Shown: positions 34,365-45,999 of the stretch, one piece after another
How positions within the stretch are numbered: position 1 is the stretch's first letter
How the letters are laid out: each line of letters starts with the position of its first letter
Origin: Cryptomeria japonica
Lineage: Eukaryota > Streptophyta > Pinopsida > Cupressales > Cupressaceae
DNA length: 64,000 bases
Assembly (NCBI RefSeq): GCF_030272615.1
Contig: NC_081410.1
Coordinates: 290,219,957-290,283,956, forward strand
Reading direction: 5' to 3'
Made by a program: the position numbers and the translations under genes
Notes under the pieces: generated by a model
What the model saw: only the letters and a program-made list of their open reading frames with translations
What the model was told of the DNA's origin: nothing
The model's database searches: none

Positions 34365-35757
34365 TGTTGGCATTGCACTGCATTGATGAAGTATTGTGTT
34401 GTCATTGATGCCAATAGCAACTAGTAATGAAGTTGCATTGTAACCGGTAGTGATGTAGTAAAGAAACCGATAGTAAAGCAGTGGTGAAAACTGGTATTAT
34501 TATTGAAGCAGAGTGATCAACCGGCAACCCTAACCTATTGATAAGTAGAACCCTAACCGATGGAGATTGGAGAATTGGTTGTGATGATCTATGACTGAAT
34601 GATGATTAGAGATGAAGATGCCACATATGCATGATGCATGTGATGAGTTTTAAAGTGGATTTGGCACGTAGAGATAATCGTTTATCTTGGGAATGATCAA
34701 TTTCTTACTATGGAGTGACAAACACATGATGAGCTACAAGATCCAATATGAGATGATTCAAGAGTAGTTGAAGTTGTCTTGAAAAATGTGTAGTTGATTG
34801 CTATGTAATCTAATGGTCAAGATTGAACTGATATGTTTGTAATATTTATGAGATCTATAGGTTTTGTGTTGTGTTACCGACCTATTGTATTTGTTTTTAA
34901 GGTTGATGAATTGTTTGTAATTGTGTTGAAAAATTTGGCTAGGTGTGTGAGTTGTTGTTGCCAAACTAGAAGGTGTATCTGCAGAATGTTGTTAAGGCGG
35001 ATAGGAGTAGAAAATGATCTGATTAAGCAAAGTAGTGCTATTACCAGATCAACAAAGAACCTGTTGTTCTCTAACCATTACAACAATTAAATCCCCTAAC
35101 CAGGTAAGCTTTAATAGGATTCTTGTTCAAATCCTCTAACTAGGTAATCCATTAGCTTGAATTTGAAATCCTCTACTGAGGTTGCCTCTAACAAGGTATT
35201 ACCTTTGACGGGGTATTGTAGTCAATCTCTTAACCGGGTGGTCCTTAACCGGATATGTTCTTAACAGGAAATTTTTTTCTAAAAGTTTCTAACAAGGCTT
35301 GGCTCCTAATAGGGAGAACTTTAGAAGAGTTCAGAATACTTATGGGTATTCATCCCTGCTATAGTTTTTCCCATTTGGGTTTCCACGTGAAAAATCTTTG
35401 TGTTAAGTGGTGAATGGTTTTGTGGATGTGTTTTTGAAATGGTTGATATGAATGACTAGTAAATCCACTTAGACATGTTTGAATGACTGAAAGTGATTTG
35501 AAATGAGCTATTACTGATGTTAGTTAAATGTCTTAAAGTTTTGGTAAAATGGTATTTGAGTTTCAGATCTGTTACACTATATCATTGATATTTTGTTCAA
35601 TCGGTAAAGTTTGATAGTGTAGTTGCAGTTTTTGATATAGAGAATAAACCAATTACTTTAGTAAGTCATTTTTTGAGTTTAAATTAAGGTTGGTGAAATT
35701 TTATTCACCTACCCTCTTAGTAGTTGACCGGATCATTATAGTTTCATCATATTATCA
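34365..35757 (+). repeat. Element C 3' LTR
   Basis: 1393 bp, TGTTGGCATTGC ... CATATTATCA. Pairs with 16231-17646. The CCTTAACCGGGT-type repeats are at about 35090-35250. Confidence 0.93.
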
Positions 35758-35950
35758 AATCCTGATGTGGGTTTTGCCTTAACCGGGTTTCCACATAAAA
35801 ATCCTAGTGTTATGGTGTTATTGTTATTTGCTTTGTGTTTCTGTAGTTCACTTTTATTCATTTGCATTATGTGTTTTAAAGGACAAATTAATCATTTTAA
35901 AAATTGTAGAACACTGATTCACCCCCTCTCTGTTTTCCTTATTTCCAACA
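35758..35950 (+). repeat. Element B 5' LTR, 3' end fragment
   Basis: The first 5 bp are the AATCC target duplication of C. The rest aligns with B's 3' LTR at about 40850-41050, including the GGTTTCCACATAAAAATCC core and the CACCCCCTCTC tract, and ends TTTCCAACA at 35950. About 12% divergence by eye. Confidence 0.9.
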
Positions 35951-35965
35951 ATTGGTATCAAAGCC
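35951..35965 (+). promoter_or_regulatory. Element B primer-binding site
   Basis: ATTGGTATCAAAGCC follows the LTR; one change (A for G) from the usual TGGTATCAGAGC. Confidence 0.88.
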
Positions 35966-36019
35966 TAGTTCCTTGAAAGAAATCCTAATAGCTTGAGGAG
36001 GATCCAGGAAAGTGAGTCA

Positions 36020-37176
36020 ATGGATTTCAGAAGTCTGAAGCAACAACTTGTTGTAGCACTTGAGGATCTTTATCAAGCCCAAGATGAGATCCAACAAGTG
36101 AAAGTAAACCTTAAAGATGCTGAGAACTTCATTAAAACATTGAAGGATCAGTTGAAAAAGTCAAGGGAGAAGAGAAAGGAATTTTTTAATAAGTTGAAGG
36201 AGAAAGAAATTCAAAGCATTGATGAAGAATCCTTGAAGGAAAAGATAGAAGAATTTGATAGATTTACTAGAGATAATATGGTCCAAAAGAATGGGATGGA
36301 ATCCATTGTGATGATATTGACAAAAGAGATTGAGGAAAGGTAGAAGAATGAGGAGAAGCTTGCCTAGTTTTTGAAAGAAAAATCCAAAGAATGTTGCAGA
36401 CTTGAGAGTGAGAATGGACAACTGAAGCTTGACCTGCAAGACTCCAGACAACATGAGGAAGATCTTGAAAAGAAGATCATTCTTATTAGATATCACCTTG
36501 ATGTTGCAAATGAATATAAGGAGAATTTACAGGTTAGCTCAGCCAAGCTAGATGAGATGCTTGCAAGTCAGAAGAATCCTAATGATACTCAAGGCTTTGG
36601 ATTTGAGAAAGTTGAAAGCTCCAAATCAGCACAACATAAGAACAACTCAAGAAGGCCTTTGGTAAGGCAACCTTATACTCATAAGTTTAATGGTAACTAT
36701 TTTATTGGTGATAAATTTGGTCATATGGCTAGTCAATGCAAAAATAGGATGATCAATAATGGTCCATCTTTTACTGGTCAATGTTTCAAATGCAACAAGT
36801 ATGGTCATAAGGAAAATGAATGCAGAAGTATAATGAATAACTTTTAAACTAGGATAAATGTTAGATGTTATGCATGTAGTAGGTTTGGGAATGTTGCTAA
36901 TCGATGTAGATCAAGGGAAAATCAAATGAACTTCAAACCTATGCAATAAAATGTTATTTTCTATGCTTGCAACAAATACGGTCACATATCTAAGTATGGC
37001 AGAAGAAAATTTATGAATAGGAGAGGTCTAAAAGACAAGAACAAGAATGTGATGGTTGATGAGAAAGGAGAATAAAAAGCTGAGGAGATCAGAGATCAAA
37101 TGAAAAATACTTGGGTGAAGAAGAGTGATTCAGAGGTAGGAAATGGATCCACACCTAACCTCGGTGCTGGAGCCTA
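36020..37176 (+). pseudogene. Element B ORF1: coiled-coil protein with CCHC zinc knuckles
   Basis: From the ATG at 36020 (MDFRSLKQQLVVALEDLYQA) the frame is rich in Lys, Glu, Leu and Gln for about 180 residues, giving a long predicted coiled coil (QVKVNLKDAENFIKTLKDQL and ESENGQLKLDLQDSRQHEED). Stops fall at 36341 and 36366. The second half has knuckle-like boxes: DKFGHMASQC (first Cys pair lost), CFKCNKYGHKENEC (perfect C-x2-C-x4-H-x4-C, about 36783-36824), CYACSRFGNVANRC and CNKYGHISKYG (degenerate), across stops at 36845 and 36946. Knuckles with a coiled coil suggest a gag-like RNA-binding particle protein, but I see no UBN2 core. It is followed by ORF2, not pol. Confidence 0.75.
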
Positions 37177-37619
37177 ATCTTATAACTTAGCTAAGGCATT
37201 AAGCCTTAGGAGGAGGTTTTCATGAAAAGCTTACAAACCCCCTATTTGAGATTTGTGTCTAAGTTTAGTAGGTTGCAGAGGTATATGCGATAATTATAGA
37301 TGTTTTCAATGAATTTTTGGAAGATTTTGAGTAGATTTGAAGGGACGTAGAAGATCTTTGTAAACTGAAGAGCATTCAGAAGTATTAGAGAAAAGTGCAT
37401 TTATTTTACCTACAATTTAGGTATGCAGAGGATAAAGAGTGAATTAACCTTTCATTTCCCTCTTTTCATTCGAAGCAAAAGAGTAGAAGAGCATGTCGAA
37501 GAAGAATTTGTAGAGATTCTGAGTGATATCTAGATTTGGTTTGTGATCTTGCATCCAATTGAAAGGTATTTAATAGTGAAACCCATTTCGGTTGAAGTTT
37601 GAAATTTGAATTTAGCAAG

Positions 37620-39632
37620 ATGATTACATCTGGTACTACAATTCCTTTGGTTGTTGATATCATTGAGCATGCTCGACCATTAAACTTTAAGAATGATCTA
37701 TTCATTTTGATGGAAGATGATCCTAAGAGTGCATTTTTATTGGTTCCCTATGGACTATTACACATTGAATACATTTAGTTATACACATATTGTCCCATTG
37801 TGAAACTGGGAAGCTCACAAATGTTGAATCTGTATAATAATCAGACATCCAATAAGAGTTTGGTGTTGAAACCAGGATTTTAAGGATTGGAAGACAAGGG
37901 TTTTGCACAGTTTGTTAGGTTTTCAATGTTCTATGAACATGAATGAATCTGATTCATTCTAAGCTAAGTACATGATGAATTCATGTGGTTATAAAATCCC
38001 AACAAAGTTCACCAACATAATTATTCAAGCTATAATAGGATTATGAGCATTTGATGAGCTGCCATCCTTGAAGGTTGTAAATAATGATATTGTGACTAAT
38101 GCAATAGGGTCAAAATTTGATAAACGGACGATGACAATTAATGATATCCCAGAGCATGATAGCACATTTGTATCAATGGTCATTGGCCATAAGATATATT
38201 ATTCCGATAGAGAAAATTTAGTCTCCGGTACTACCATATATGTTGCCTATGAATTGATGAGAGAAAACAAGAAGTATGAGCTTTGTGAGTTGCTTTGGAG
38301 TGATCTTATTAAGATTATAAATAAGATCAAAGAAAATAAGAAGCATCCATTCAAATACGAAACCCTGATTCTACGCATATTTTTCTACTTCACGAATGAG
38401 ATTTTGGGTGTTGGGTAGGTGTAGTGGGCCTTTGATAGGCCGATAGGAGTTTAGATCTGGGATTACATATACAATTCTGGTGACTCTAAGGTCTAGAATA
38501 AGAATTCTATGGGCTTACTTAAAAAACTTCCACAAGGAAATGCATGAGAGGAAAAGAATCCCGAAGACCATTATGGAGAAGTATCAAGACACCTTATGTT
38601 TTATGGTAGATACCAATCAATGTTTGATGGAATTCGTAGATCCTCATATGGTATAGATTATTCCAATGGGCTATGAGGTTGAAGAATAAATTTTGGAACT
38701 ATATACACAACACCTATTGAGTAAACCGGTGGACCCTAAAGAGGAAAGGTTTGGAACTAATAAGGAGAAGATATTAACACTTCATTAGCAGTTCAAGAAA
38801 TTGATGATCCAAAAGAAGGTAAGGAAGGAGATAGAGGCTTTTGTAGAAAGCATGGGGATATCAAAGGAAGCGTTCTAGAAGGCTAGAGAGGAAAATATTT
38901 TCTCTGTCTCAAACTAAAAAGCTTCAACTTTCATCATTTGCACAAGCAAAAGCTAGTGAGGATCTTTTAAAGTCTCATATAGATGATAGTATGTTGCTAA
39001 CCCTAGTAACTAATTCTTTTTAGAAGTTGATGCCCTCATTTCAAAAGGATACTTCAGATACTCCATCTGGGAAATTAAAAAGTTTGATCAATTCTATAAA
39101 TACATATTTTTAATCTTTTCAGAAGTCTACTGAGGAAAAGGTCATAAATAAATTGAATAGAAAGAGGCTCCAAAATTTGAAATAAATGATTGCCAAAGAT
39201 AGAGTCACTTTAGATGCCTGTGTAAAGAGTATGAAGGATGCATTGTCTGGAGGTGGAAACTTATATAAGTCATGCTTATCTCAGTCCAAGTTTACTACTA
39301 ACATTGAGAAGTCCAAGGCACTTGAGAATAAGCTTGAACACATATTTCAGTCAGTTGATCCCCTATCAGTATCATTGAGAAGTCGTGAAAATCAGGTAAT
39401 ATCATTGCTTGATAAAATCAAAAGTCTGAGCCATGAACGAGAGATAATAATTGGAAAATTTGGAGAAATTAAGAGTCTTATTACTCCCAAGTTGGGCATT
39501 ATGTTGAATGCTCTAAAGGATACTCAAGATACCCTAGCTAGTGGTGATCTGGAAGATGTAAAAATAGTAGAGGCACAAGCTTACTTGTTTAGCAGATTCA
39601 TAACAGTGTTGGAGAATTCACAAAAGGGCTAG
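37620..39632 (+). pseudogene. Element B ORF2: unknown protein in the pol/env position
   Basis: About 2 kb that must once have been one frame or nearly so, now broken. It starts near 37620 (MITSGTTIPLVVDIIEHARP, LFILMEDDPKSAFLLVPYGL). The middle part, 38050-38418, is open (VVNNDIVTNAIGSKFDKRTM, DSTFVSMVIGHKIYYSDREN, YELCELLWSDLIKIINKIKE). The C-terminal part, 39186-39632, is open for 148 residues, mostly helical, with NLYKSCLSQ and LITPKLGIMLNALKDTQDTL. There are no RT, integrase, protease or RNase H motifs and no clear signal peptide or membrane segment. I do not recognise the family. A similar C-terminal segment occurs in element J. Could be an env-like or captured protein. Confidence 0.65.
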
Positions 39633-39759
39633 GACAACCACTTGAACACATTAAATAATTCCTATGTAGACATCTTCAAATTTTTGTGTGTGTAAAGACT
39701 GTATGTACATATGTAAATAGCATTTTTGCCTTGAATTTTTAGTTTCTGGAACTCTACCT

Positions 39760-39935
39760 TTGTCATTGATGTCAAAGGGGGAGAGTAGATAAGTGAAAAA
39801 TGTTGATATTAGGGGGAGTTATTGATTTTTGCAGTCTGGTAGTCATATTTTCTGTTCAAGTGTATATATTTTGGTTTTGGTCTAACACTTAGTCATTTTT
39901 CACTAAGTGTTGCCATCAATGCCAAAGGGGGAGAT
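39760..39935 (+). promoter_or_regulatory. Element B 3' untranslated region and polypurine tracts
   Basis: TTGATGTCAAAGGGGGAGAG (about 39767), ATTAGGGGGAGTTATTG (about 39808) and AATGCCAAAGGGGGAGAT (about 39918-39935), the last abutting the LTR. The order and wording closely match Copia-1 at 10147-10352. Confidence 0.85.
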
Positions 39936-41051
39936 TGTTGGCAAGAGACAATGTATCAGATGTCATTCATGGCAACTTGAATTAGATATCCAATCCATTG
40001 TTCATGATTCTTTCATACTAGAATATTGATTGAGGTCTAGTGAGGTCCAATCAGAAGAACAGGTCATCTGGAAGAGTGTACAATGTTTTGGTTGGAAAAT
40101 TATTTTTGTTGAGTATTCTATGTTGTCGATGTCAAAGATGCATTTTAGACATGTAATGTGCCGTATTCTAGTCTTGTGGCCTCCGGTGTTGAGTGTTGAG
40201 TGATTTGGAGGATCCAGTAAACAAGTTTTTAAGTAGAACAGTGTCCATCAGTAGTAACATGTTGAGATTCATTGTCCAGATCATGCAGATTGATTTTGGT
40301 GATTGTTTGTATGTTTGAGGATGTTGAGATGACATGTGGGAAATGTGTGGACAATTTTTTTTTTTTTGCATGATGGTTTTGGATCGAATTAAGCCAACTT
40401 GGGTAACACATTTTATTTATGTTATGCGGTTTTCAGGCCGACATGATGGAGATCCAAATTGATTTTGTAGATATATTAGACAGATTGATTTGATCATTTA
40501 TGATATCGATGGCTATGTATGATATGTGTATGAAAAATTGTGCATAGTTTCACATGTGCGGTTGAAGGATTTATGCTCTGGAATACAACATAATATCATA
40601 ACAGAGCAGTGTTGCAGAACAAAGTATTTTGTGCTAAATCAAAACTATTTCTGGCATTTGTAGATGCTATTTATCAGTTCAAACATTCCAATTATTATAT
40701 GCAATCACTTTAAGACACTGAGACTTCTAGGGTTGTATCCCTTATTGTAATTTAAGCAATGAGCTCTAGGCAGTGTGCTTGAATGCATGTGCATTCCCCT
40801 CATGTAATATTATTATACTTCTGACAAGGTATATTAATATTATGGGTCTCAATCTCACTGTGGTTTTTCCCTTAACCGATTTTCCACGTAAAAATCTAGG
40901 TTTTATGGTGTTATTGTTATTTGCTTTGTATTTCTGCAGTTCACTTTTATTCATTTGCATTACATGGTTTAGAGGACAAATTAAGAATGTTAAAAATTGT
41001 AGAACACTGATTCACCCCCCCCCCCTCTCTCAATGTTTCTTGTTTCCAACC
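39936..41051 (+). repeat. Element B 3' LTR
   Basis: About 1116 bp, TGTTGGCAAGAGAC ... TTGTTTCCAACC; the final A of CCAACA seems mutated. Contains the GTGGTTTTTCCC / TTTTCCACGTAAAAATC core (about 40860-40900) and a run of ten C at about 41017. It is followed by element F sequence. The target duplication cannot be checked because the 5' end is outside. Confidence 0.88.
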
Positions 41052-41257
41052 AACTCCTATTATCAAGGTAATTATAGAAATCCCAAGGTAACTATACTTC
41101 TAAGGAAGAAATCTCACTAATAATATATCAATGAGTTTAGTTCATAATTAAATGGTGGAAGGAAATTTCTTCTTTCTTCTAGGTGTTTTTATGCAAAGTG
41201 ACTTAATAATTTTATTAAGTTCTAGTATGTCCTCGATAGCTTGCAACAAAAGAATCT

Positions 41258-42682
41258 CTATATTGATTTTTTAAACTCATGAAGGAGAGGAGAATATGTT
41301 ATATCAATATGATCTTGTTGGGAGGAATTGGGAGCTTTTTTATCAGTTTGAAAATGTTCTAGATAAGGGGTCTTATTAGTGACATACTCAAAATTATCAG
41401 GGTTCTGATCTTTTTCCTGAACTTCCTCATTCTTCCCTTCCTTGTTTCCCAAGGCATCTGATTTAAAAGGAACATTTTTGTTTCATAATTGAATATTATT
41501 TACTTGTATAACATTCAAACCAAGAGAATTAGCATCAACCCTAAATTTTTGTTGAGGATGGTTGTTATTAGGATTTGTAACAGATTGAGCTAGTATTTGA
41601 GGTTGGTTTACCTACTCATTAGCAGTATTAGGTCCAATAATAAGAGGTGGAGGTTTTCTCCAAGGCCATTTTGGACCTTGATTCTATCATGGTTGGAATT
41701 GGAATTGATTTTGCTACCATGAAGGAGGATTTGGTTGCCACTGTTGTTAATTTGGTTTCTAGTATGGTTGGTTCCATTGAGAGTTAATCCAATCAAGAGG
41801 TCCCCAAGATGTGGGAGGTGGATGCATTGGAAGAGAGGAACTCCATTGATTAGGATTCTACCATTGATTTGAATATCAATTATTCCTTGGACCATATTGT
41901 CCTAGATTAGATCCTAGATTATGCAATCTTTGTCCCATATAGTTAAGCTCTTCTTCTACCATAGGAGGTTTATTAATATGATTATTAATCTCTCGCAAAA
42001 GATTACAAAAACTTTTTCCATGATTCTTTTCACAAATTTCACAGAGAACAACCCGGTTTAGTGGATATTTTCTCAATAGATGCTTTCCCCTACATTTTGA
42101 ATAGTAAATGGCTAAGGGCTCAATGTTTTTCTTGTCTACCTGAGTACTAAGATGAATGAGTATATCAGTTTTAAAATTTTTTATTTCCTCCATTACTTTT
42201 GATACATTTGGCCCTAAAGCTTTGTTTCTTCTAGAATCTCGGTTCCAACTCTTGTTCTAGAGTAGTTTCTCCATAGATCAATTATTTCTTCCAAATGAAT
42301 TTTATTGATATCACCTTTTCCCATTAAATTCAAATCTTCACTAAACTCATTGTCAATTCCCCTTAAGAAAAATTTCCTACTAATGTCATCATTGTGTCCT
42401 TCAGCATGCCTCTTATAAACAAACATAAACCTACCAGCATAATCCACCAAACTTTCATCTTCCATTTGCTTCATTCAGAACAACTCTTCTTTCCTATCTC
42501 TTACTTGACAATAATCTTGGTATTTATCCAAGAATACTATTTCCATTTCTTACCTTGTTGAGATAGAACCAGCTTGTAAACCCATAAACTATTATAATGC
42601 TAACTCTTTTAAAGTAGAGGGAAATAATTTCAACTTCTGGTTATCTATTATATAGTCATAAGTCTGACAAAGACTTTAAACT
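41258..42682 (-). pseudogene. Element F gag, C-terminal two thirds
   Basis: Ty3/gypsy gag on the minus strand. The core continues from 49024: LCQTYDYIIDNQKLKLFPST, then EMEIVFLDKYQDYCQVRDRK, and the open stretch at 42474-42214 (MKQMEDESLVDYAGRFMFVY, RKFFLRGIDNEFSEDLNLMG). A Cys-His region at 42193-41876 (YYSKCRGKHLLRKYPLN, CEICEKNHGKSFC) is followed by a Gln/Asn/Pro-rich tail to 41258. Several stops and frameshifts. The left edge is element B's insertion; pol should lie beyond B's other end, outside the window. Confidence 0.8.
42678..42682. repeat. Target site duplication AAACT, left copy of element E
   Basis: AAACT before TGTTCATTAATAG; recurs at 49024-49028. Confidence 0.88.
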
Positions 42683-44773
42683 TGTTCATTAATAGATTTG
42701 TCCTTCTTAAATACGTTTTAAAAATGACTCCCAAATACCCAAATTGAAAGACAAAAAACAAGAACCAACAATTGAGTCACTTGCAATGGTGAGTGAAAGT
42801 GCTCTCTTAATTTTTATATGAAGGTACAACTCCCTTCGTTGGATAAAAATGTATATTTTCTGAATATGCTTTTAACTGGAAAGAAATAAAGGCAACTAAC
42901 ATCTACTCATAGCCATGACATAGATGCGAATAGCAGATTTATAATGGAGTGAATGAAGATAAGTAAAACACAATTTAATTACCCACACCCAATAAAATGC
43001 CCTTTCCAAAGTGTCAAAATGCACTGGACTTTGATTGAGTCTCTGTCATGCCTCAAAGGATAAGGGGGATCAAAATACCCAGACAAAGAGATAACAACAA
43101 TTTTCTTTCCAACATACAAATTATTTCTGAAGTCAAAGTTTCAGAATTAAATGCATACGCCGTTTAATGTAACAGAAAAGGCAATGAAAGGTAATCACAA
43201 GAGAAACAAAGCTCATTGTAATTAAAAGTAAATATTAACAAATCCATAGATCAACAAGATATTCTTCATTCCATCAATGCCAAAATGTGAGCTCACAGAC
43301 TCAACTTATCTGAAAAATAAAACTGTGCAGTCCAGAAAATAATAATGCCCCTTCTTTTTTGACAACAGAAAGATAAAAAGAAAGAAACCCTTTTTTTTTC
43401 CTTCATTTCATATATATAACCTATTTTTTCTAAGACAATTTCAGTTATCAATAACTAATTCTTGAAAAGATTATTAATTAATCTTTTCCTTTATCTTTTA
43501 TTTTCTTCCCAACAACTTCTTTTTTTTTAGCTTCAAATCTTTTATCTCAAAATTTTTTATAGACCCATACTCAGAGATTAATAACTTTTGAACGTGATAA
43601 TATTTTTCCAATCACTCCAATGAGGACTAGGTTTTCTAAACCATATAAAAAATTCAGCACGATCGAATAATTCAATTAATAATTATGCCCCTCACACCGA
43701 GACTGATTTTTCTGTCTCAAAATAAAGACTTGGAAAATTTGTGGTTATAGGTTGCATTGAAAAACTATAAACAATATACATGCCAATGTTATTGGATTAT
43801 TGAAATTTCTGAATTTTGAACCCACGCATTCTGAACCTTCATCTGATGAATCTCTAAACTCTAAATTCGAACCTCTAAAATTGAACCTGCAAACCCGAAT
43901 TTTGAACTTTGAAACTTGAACCTGAAATTTGAACATTGAACCTGCGAGGTTCAAAAAAATAGACTGCACCCACATTATGTTTGATTGATTGCTTTGAGTT
44001 TCCATTTTCATGCGTGTTGAACCTGCGAGGTTCAATCAAGAGGTTAAAAATTATAGACTTTTCCCACATTTTGTTTCATTTATCACCTTGTCTTCATATT
44101 TGGTTGTGTGTTGAACCTTTGAACCTTGAACCAAAGAAGGTCCAAAGTTCAAGTTCAATGACCAAAAATTACAAAGACTTTACACTCATTAAAACTAAAG
44201 CTTTGATACAAGCTGCTCCGGTTGAACTTTGAACTTTGAACTTGAACTTGAACTTTGAAATTGAACCCAAACTTTGAACTTTTTTAAAAGGTTCAATAGT
44301 TCAAGTTCAATGAAAATTGTTCCTTTGGGCTGCCATAGAAAAATCTACATAACTTTTTACTGAGGGCTCTATTTCTTGTGAAATTTTAACTGTAGAATAA
44401 ATAAGCCAAGTAGAGCATAATCCATAAATCATTTTTTCGTAGGACACATAAGACTTGGTATTTAATTGTTTGGGATATGGGTAACCCAAAAATAAAATAA
44501 TTAAAATCTCCCAGCCGACATGGAGTTTGGCCATAAAAATTGGTCATTTTGGAGAAAAGGATGTTAAAAATATCTCTACAAAAGGATTTTGTGTCATCTT
44601 TCACATAATTTAGAAAATAATGATTTCTTTGTGATTGGAAAGTAGGGGATATCCATGAGGGTCCTTGAAAGTTTTAACAAAGGTGACCAACACTTTCAAC
44701 ATCAAAACATTAGCAATAGTTGGTTTTTAGCTAATTATGAGGCTTTAGGCATGAGCAAAATATAGGGGTAACA
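42683..44773 (-). repeat. Element E 3' LTR
   Basis: 2091 bp, plus-strand ends TGTTCATTAATAG and GGGGTAACA. Pairs with 46916-49023; samples at both ends differ by about 5-10%. Contains the TTGAACC-type array at about 43800-44310. Confidence 0.9.
43800..44310. repeat. TTGAACC / TTGAACTT minisatellite in element E LTR
   Basis: Clusters of 6-9-bp units (TTGAACC, TTGAACCT, TTGAACTT) in both orientations (GGTTCAA), separated by spacers. The sister array at about 48000-48560 differs in unit number. Facing TTGAACC and GGTTCAA units could pair as hairpins. Confidence 0.85.
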
Positions 44774-45057
44774 TTGGCTCTGATTTGGGACCAGGACTAT
44801 AAAGGACTAGGAGAATCTAGAATGTCTCTAGGAGAGAAGAAGAAAAGTGCCTAGCCATTGGGTAGTAGAGTCGAGACAAACAAAGCACAGGGGGCTTCTT
44901 GCAGACGAGGGAAGAGGCAACAAACCAAAACTAACAAGCGAAAACCCAAACTAAACCAAGGCTAAAAACTAAGACAAACTACACCTAGATCACACCAAAA
45001 ATTTATTCACAAAAGATCGGGCAAACAACCCATGCCTCCAAGAATGCAACTGGTTGT

Positions 45058-45780
45058 TCATGTAAATCCATCAACTAGTTGTGAGAAGTACCTACTGGTG
45101 TGGAAAAGTGGCTGATATGTGAGTAGAATCATTCCCAATAAATAACCTGCAACCACTATAAAGAAGGATCCAATAACAACACATTGTAAGAACTTCCTCA
45201 AAAACATATTAGGTCCAAAGAGCCACTCTGCATCATAGAATTCTGGTTGCAACATGTCAACATCATCTTGAGTAAGTTGAATCATACTAGAAATACCACA
45301 GTCTTCCATACAAATGTTAGAAAATAAAGCCATTCTTTTGATGGGACAACCTTCTTCAAAAGTGCAAGAATGATCTGCAAGAAAGTCTTTATCTAAATCT
45401 GAATTTTGACTCTCTAGACATTCATTTTCCAAGAATTCATTATAAACATTAACTTCAAAACAAAACGATTCCAACATGGGATGACTATTAAATAGATCAT
45501 CTTTACAATCAAAGTTGAATACCTCTAATTTAGATTGCCTGTGTGATATCATAACAGAGGTGAATGAATTTCCCTTGGTTTGTATTTCATTATTCTCAAA
45601 ATTCTTCAATGTTTTAGGCTGCAACAATTCCTCAATATCTTGCATGCAATCAAAATGAAAAGACTCATACCTTGTCTACATATCAATATGAGAGATAGAC
45701 ACTACTTTTTCACCATAAGGTGTCTCTTGTTTATGCTGGCCTATTATGCTTCCCTGATCAAAATCATTAGCCGAAATTGC
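45058..45780 (-). pseudogene. Element E second protein with C-terminal membrane segment
   Basis: An acidic protein, read from about 45780 through stops near 45835 and 45676, then open for 195 residues from 45645 to 45058. The visible end has SSMIQLTQDDVDMLQPEFYD, then WLFGPNMFLRKFLQ and a hydrophobic stretch at residues 153-175 (VVIGSFFIVVAGYLLGMILL), followed by a short tail LTYQPLFHTSRYFSQLVDGF. Single-pass, C-terminal anchoring is predicted from this pattern. It follows gag where protease and pol would be expected. I do not recognise the family; an env-like role is possible but unproven. Confidence 0.65.
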
Positions 45781-45999
45781 ATTAGAAGTATCAAAAGAAA
45801 AAGATTTAAATTATGAAAAAGAGACATTTTCTAGCAAACTTCCATCTAATTGTTCATTATCAAATTCTTGCTCCATAGAGCAAGCATCCAAGCAAGTCAT
45901 TAAAATTTCTGATTTTGCGGTTTGATCACCCTCATCTTTAAATCAATTATCATTCTCAACATGCAAATGACAAATCCCTGCAATGATAGAAGAGCTATT

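Larger units (their letters stand above)
16231..35757 (+). mobile_element. Element C: Ty1/copia element carrying two nested insertions
   Basis: Plus strand: LTR, tRNA-Met primer-binding site, gag, zinc knuckle, protease, integrase, RT, RNase H, purine tract, LTR, with target duplication AATCC. It was opened at 18340 by a 4.5-kb solo LTR and at 25495 by element D. Removing both leaves about 7.3 kb, a normal copia length. Many stops and frameshifts are present. Confidence 0.93.
15849..41051 (+). mobile_element. Element B: LTR retroelement without pol, heavily interrupted
   Basis: 5' LTR fragments at 15849-16230 and 35758-35950, primer-binding site at 35951, ORF1 (coiled coil plus zinc knuckles), ORF2 (unknown), polypurine tracts and 3' LTR at 39936-41051. 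There is no protease, integrase, RT or RNase H in the 4-kb interior. It is therefore a non-autonomous LTR element that keeps coding sequence. Its LTR ends (TGTTGGC...CCAAC) and 3' untranslated region match Copia-1. The 5' end lies beyond the window, left of Copia-1. The right end sits inside the gag region of element F. Confidence 0.8.

Noticed and set aside
43800-44310. Telomere-like or CRISPR-like array
   Set aside because: Units are TTGAACC variants, not TTTAGGG; there are no unique spacers between identical repeats, and it is part of an LTR.
44774-44795. TTGGCTCTGATTTGGGACC after element E's left LTR as a plus-strand primer-binding site
   Set aside because: Gag and the second protein both read on the minus strand, and a better site (TGGTGACCCTGTTGGGGA) lies at the other LTR.
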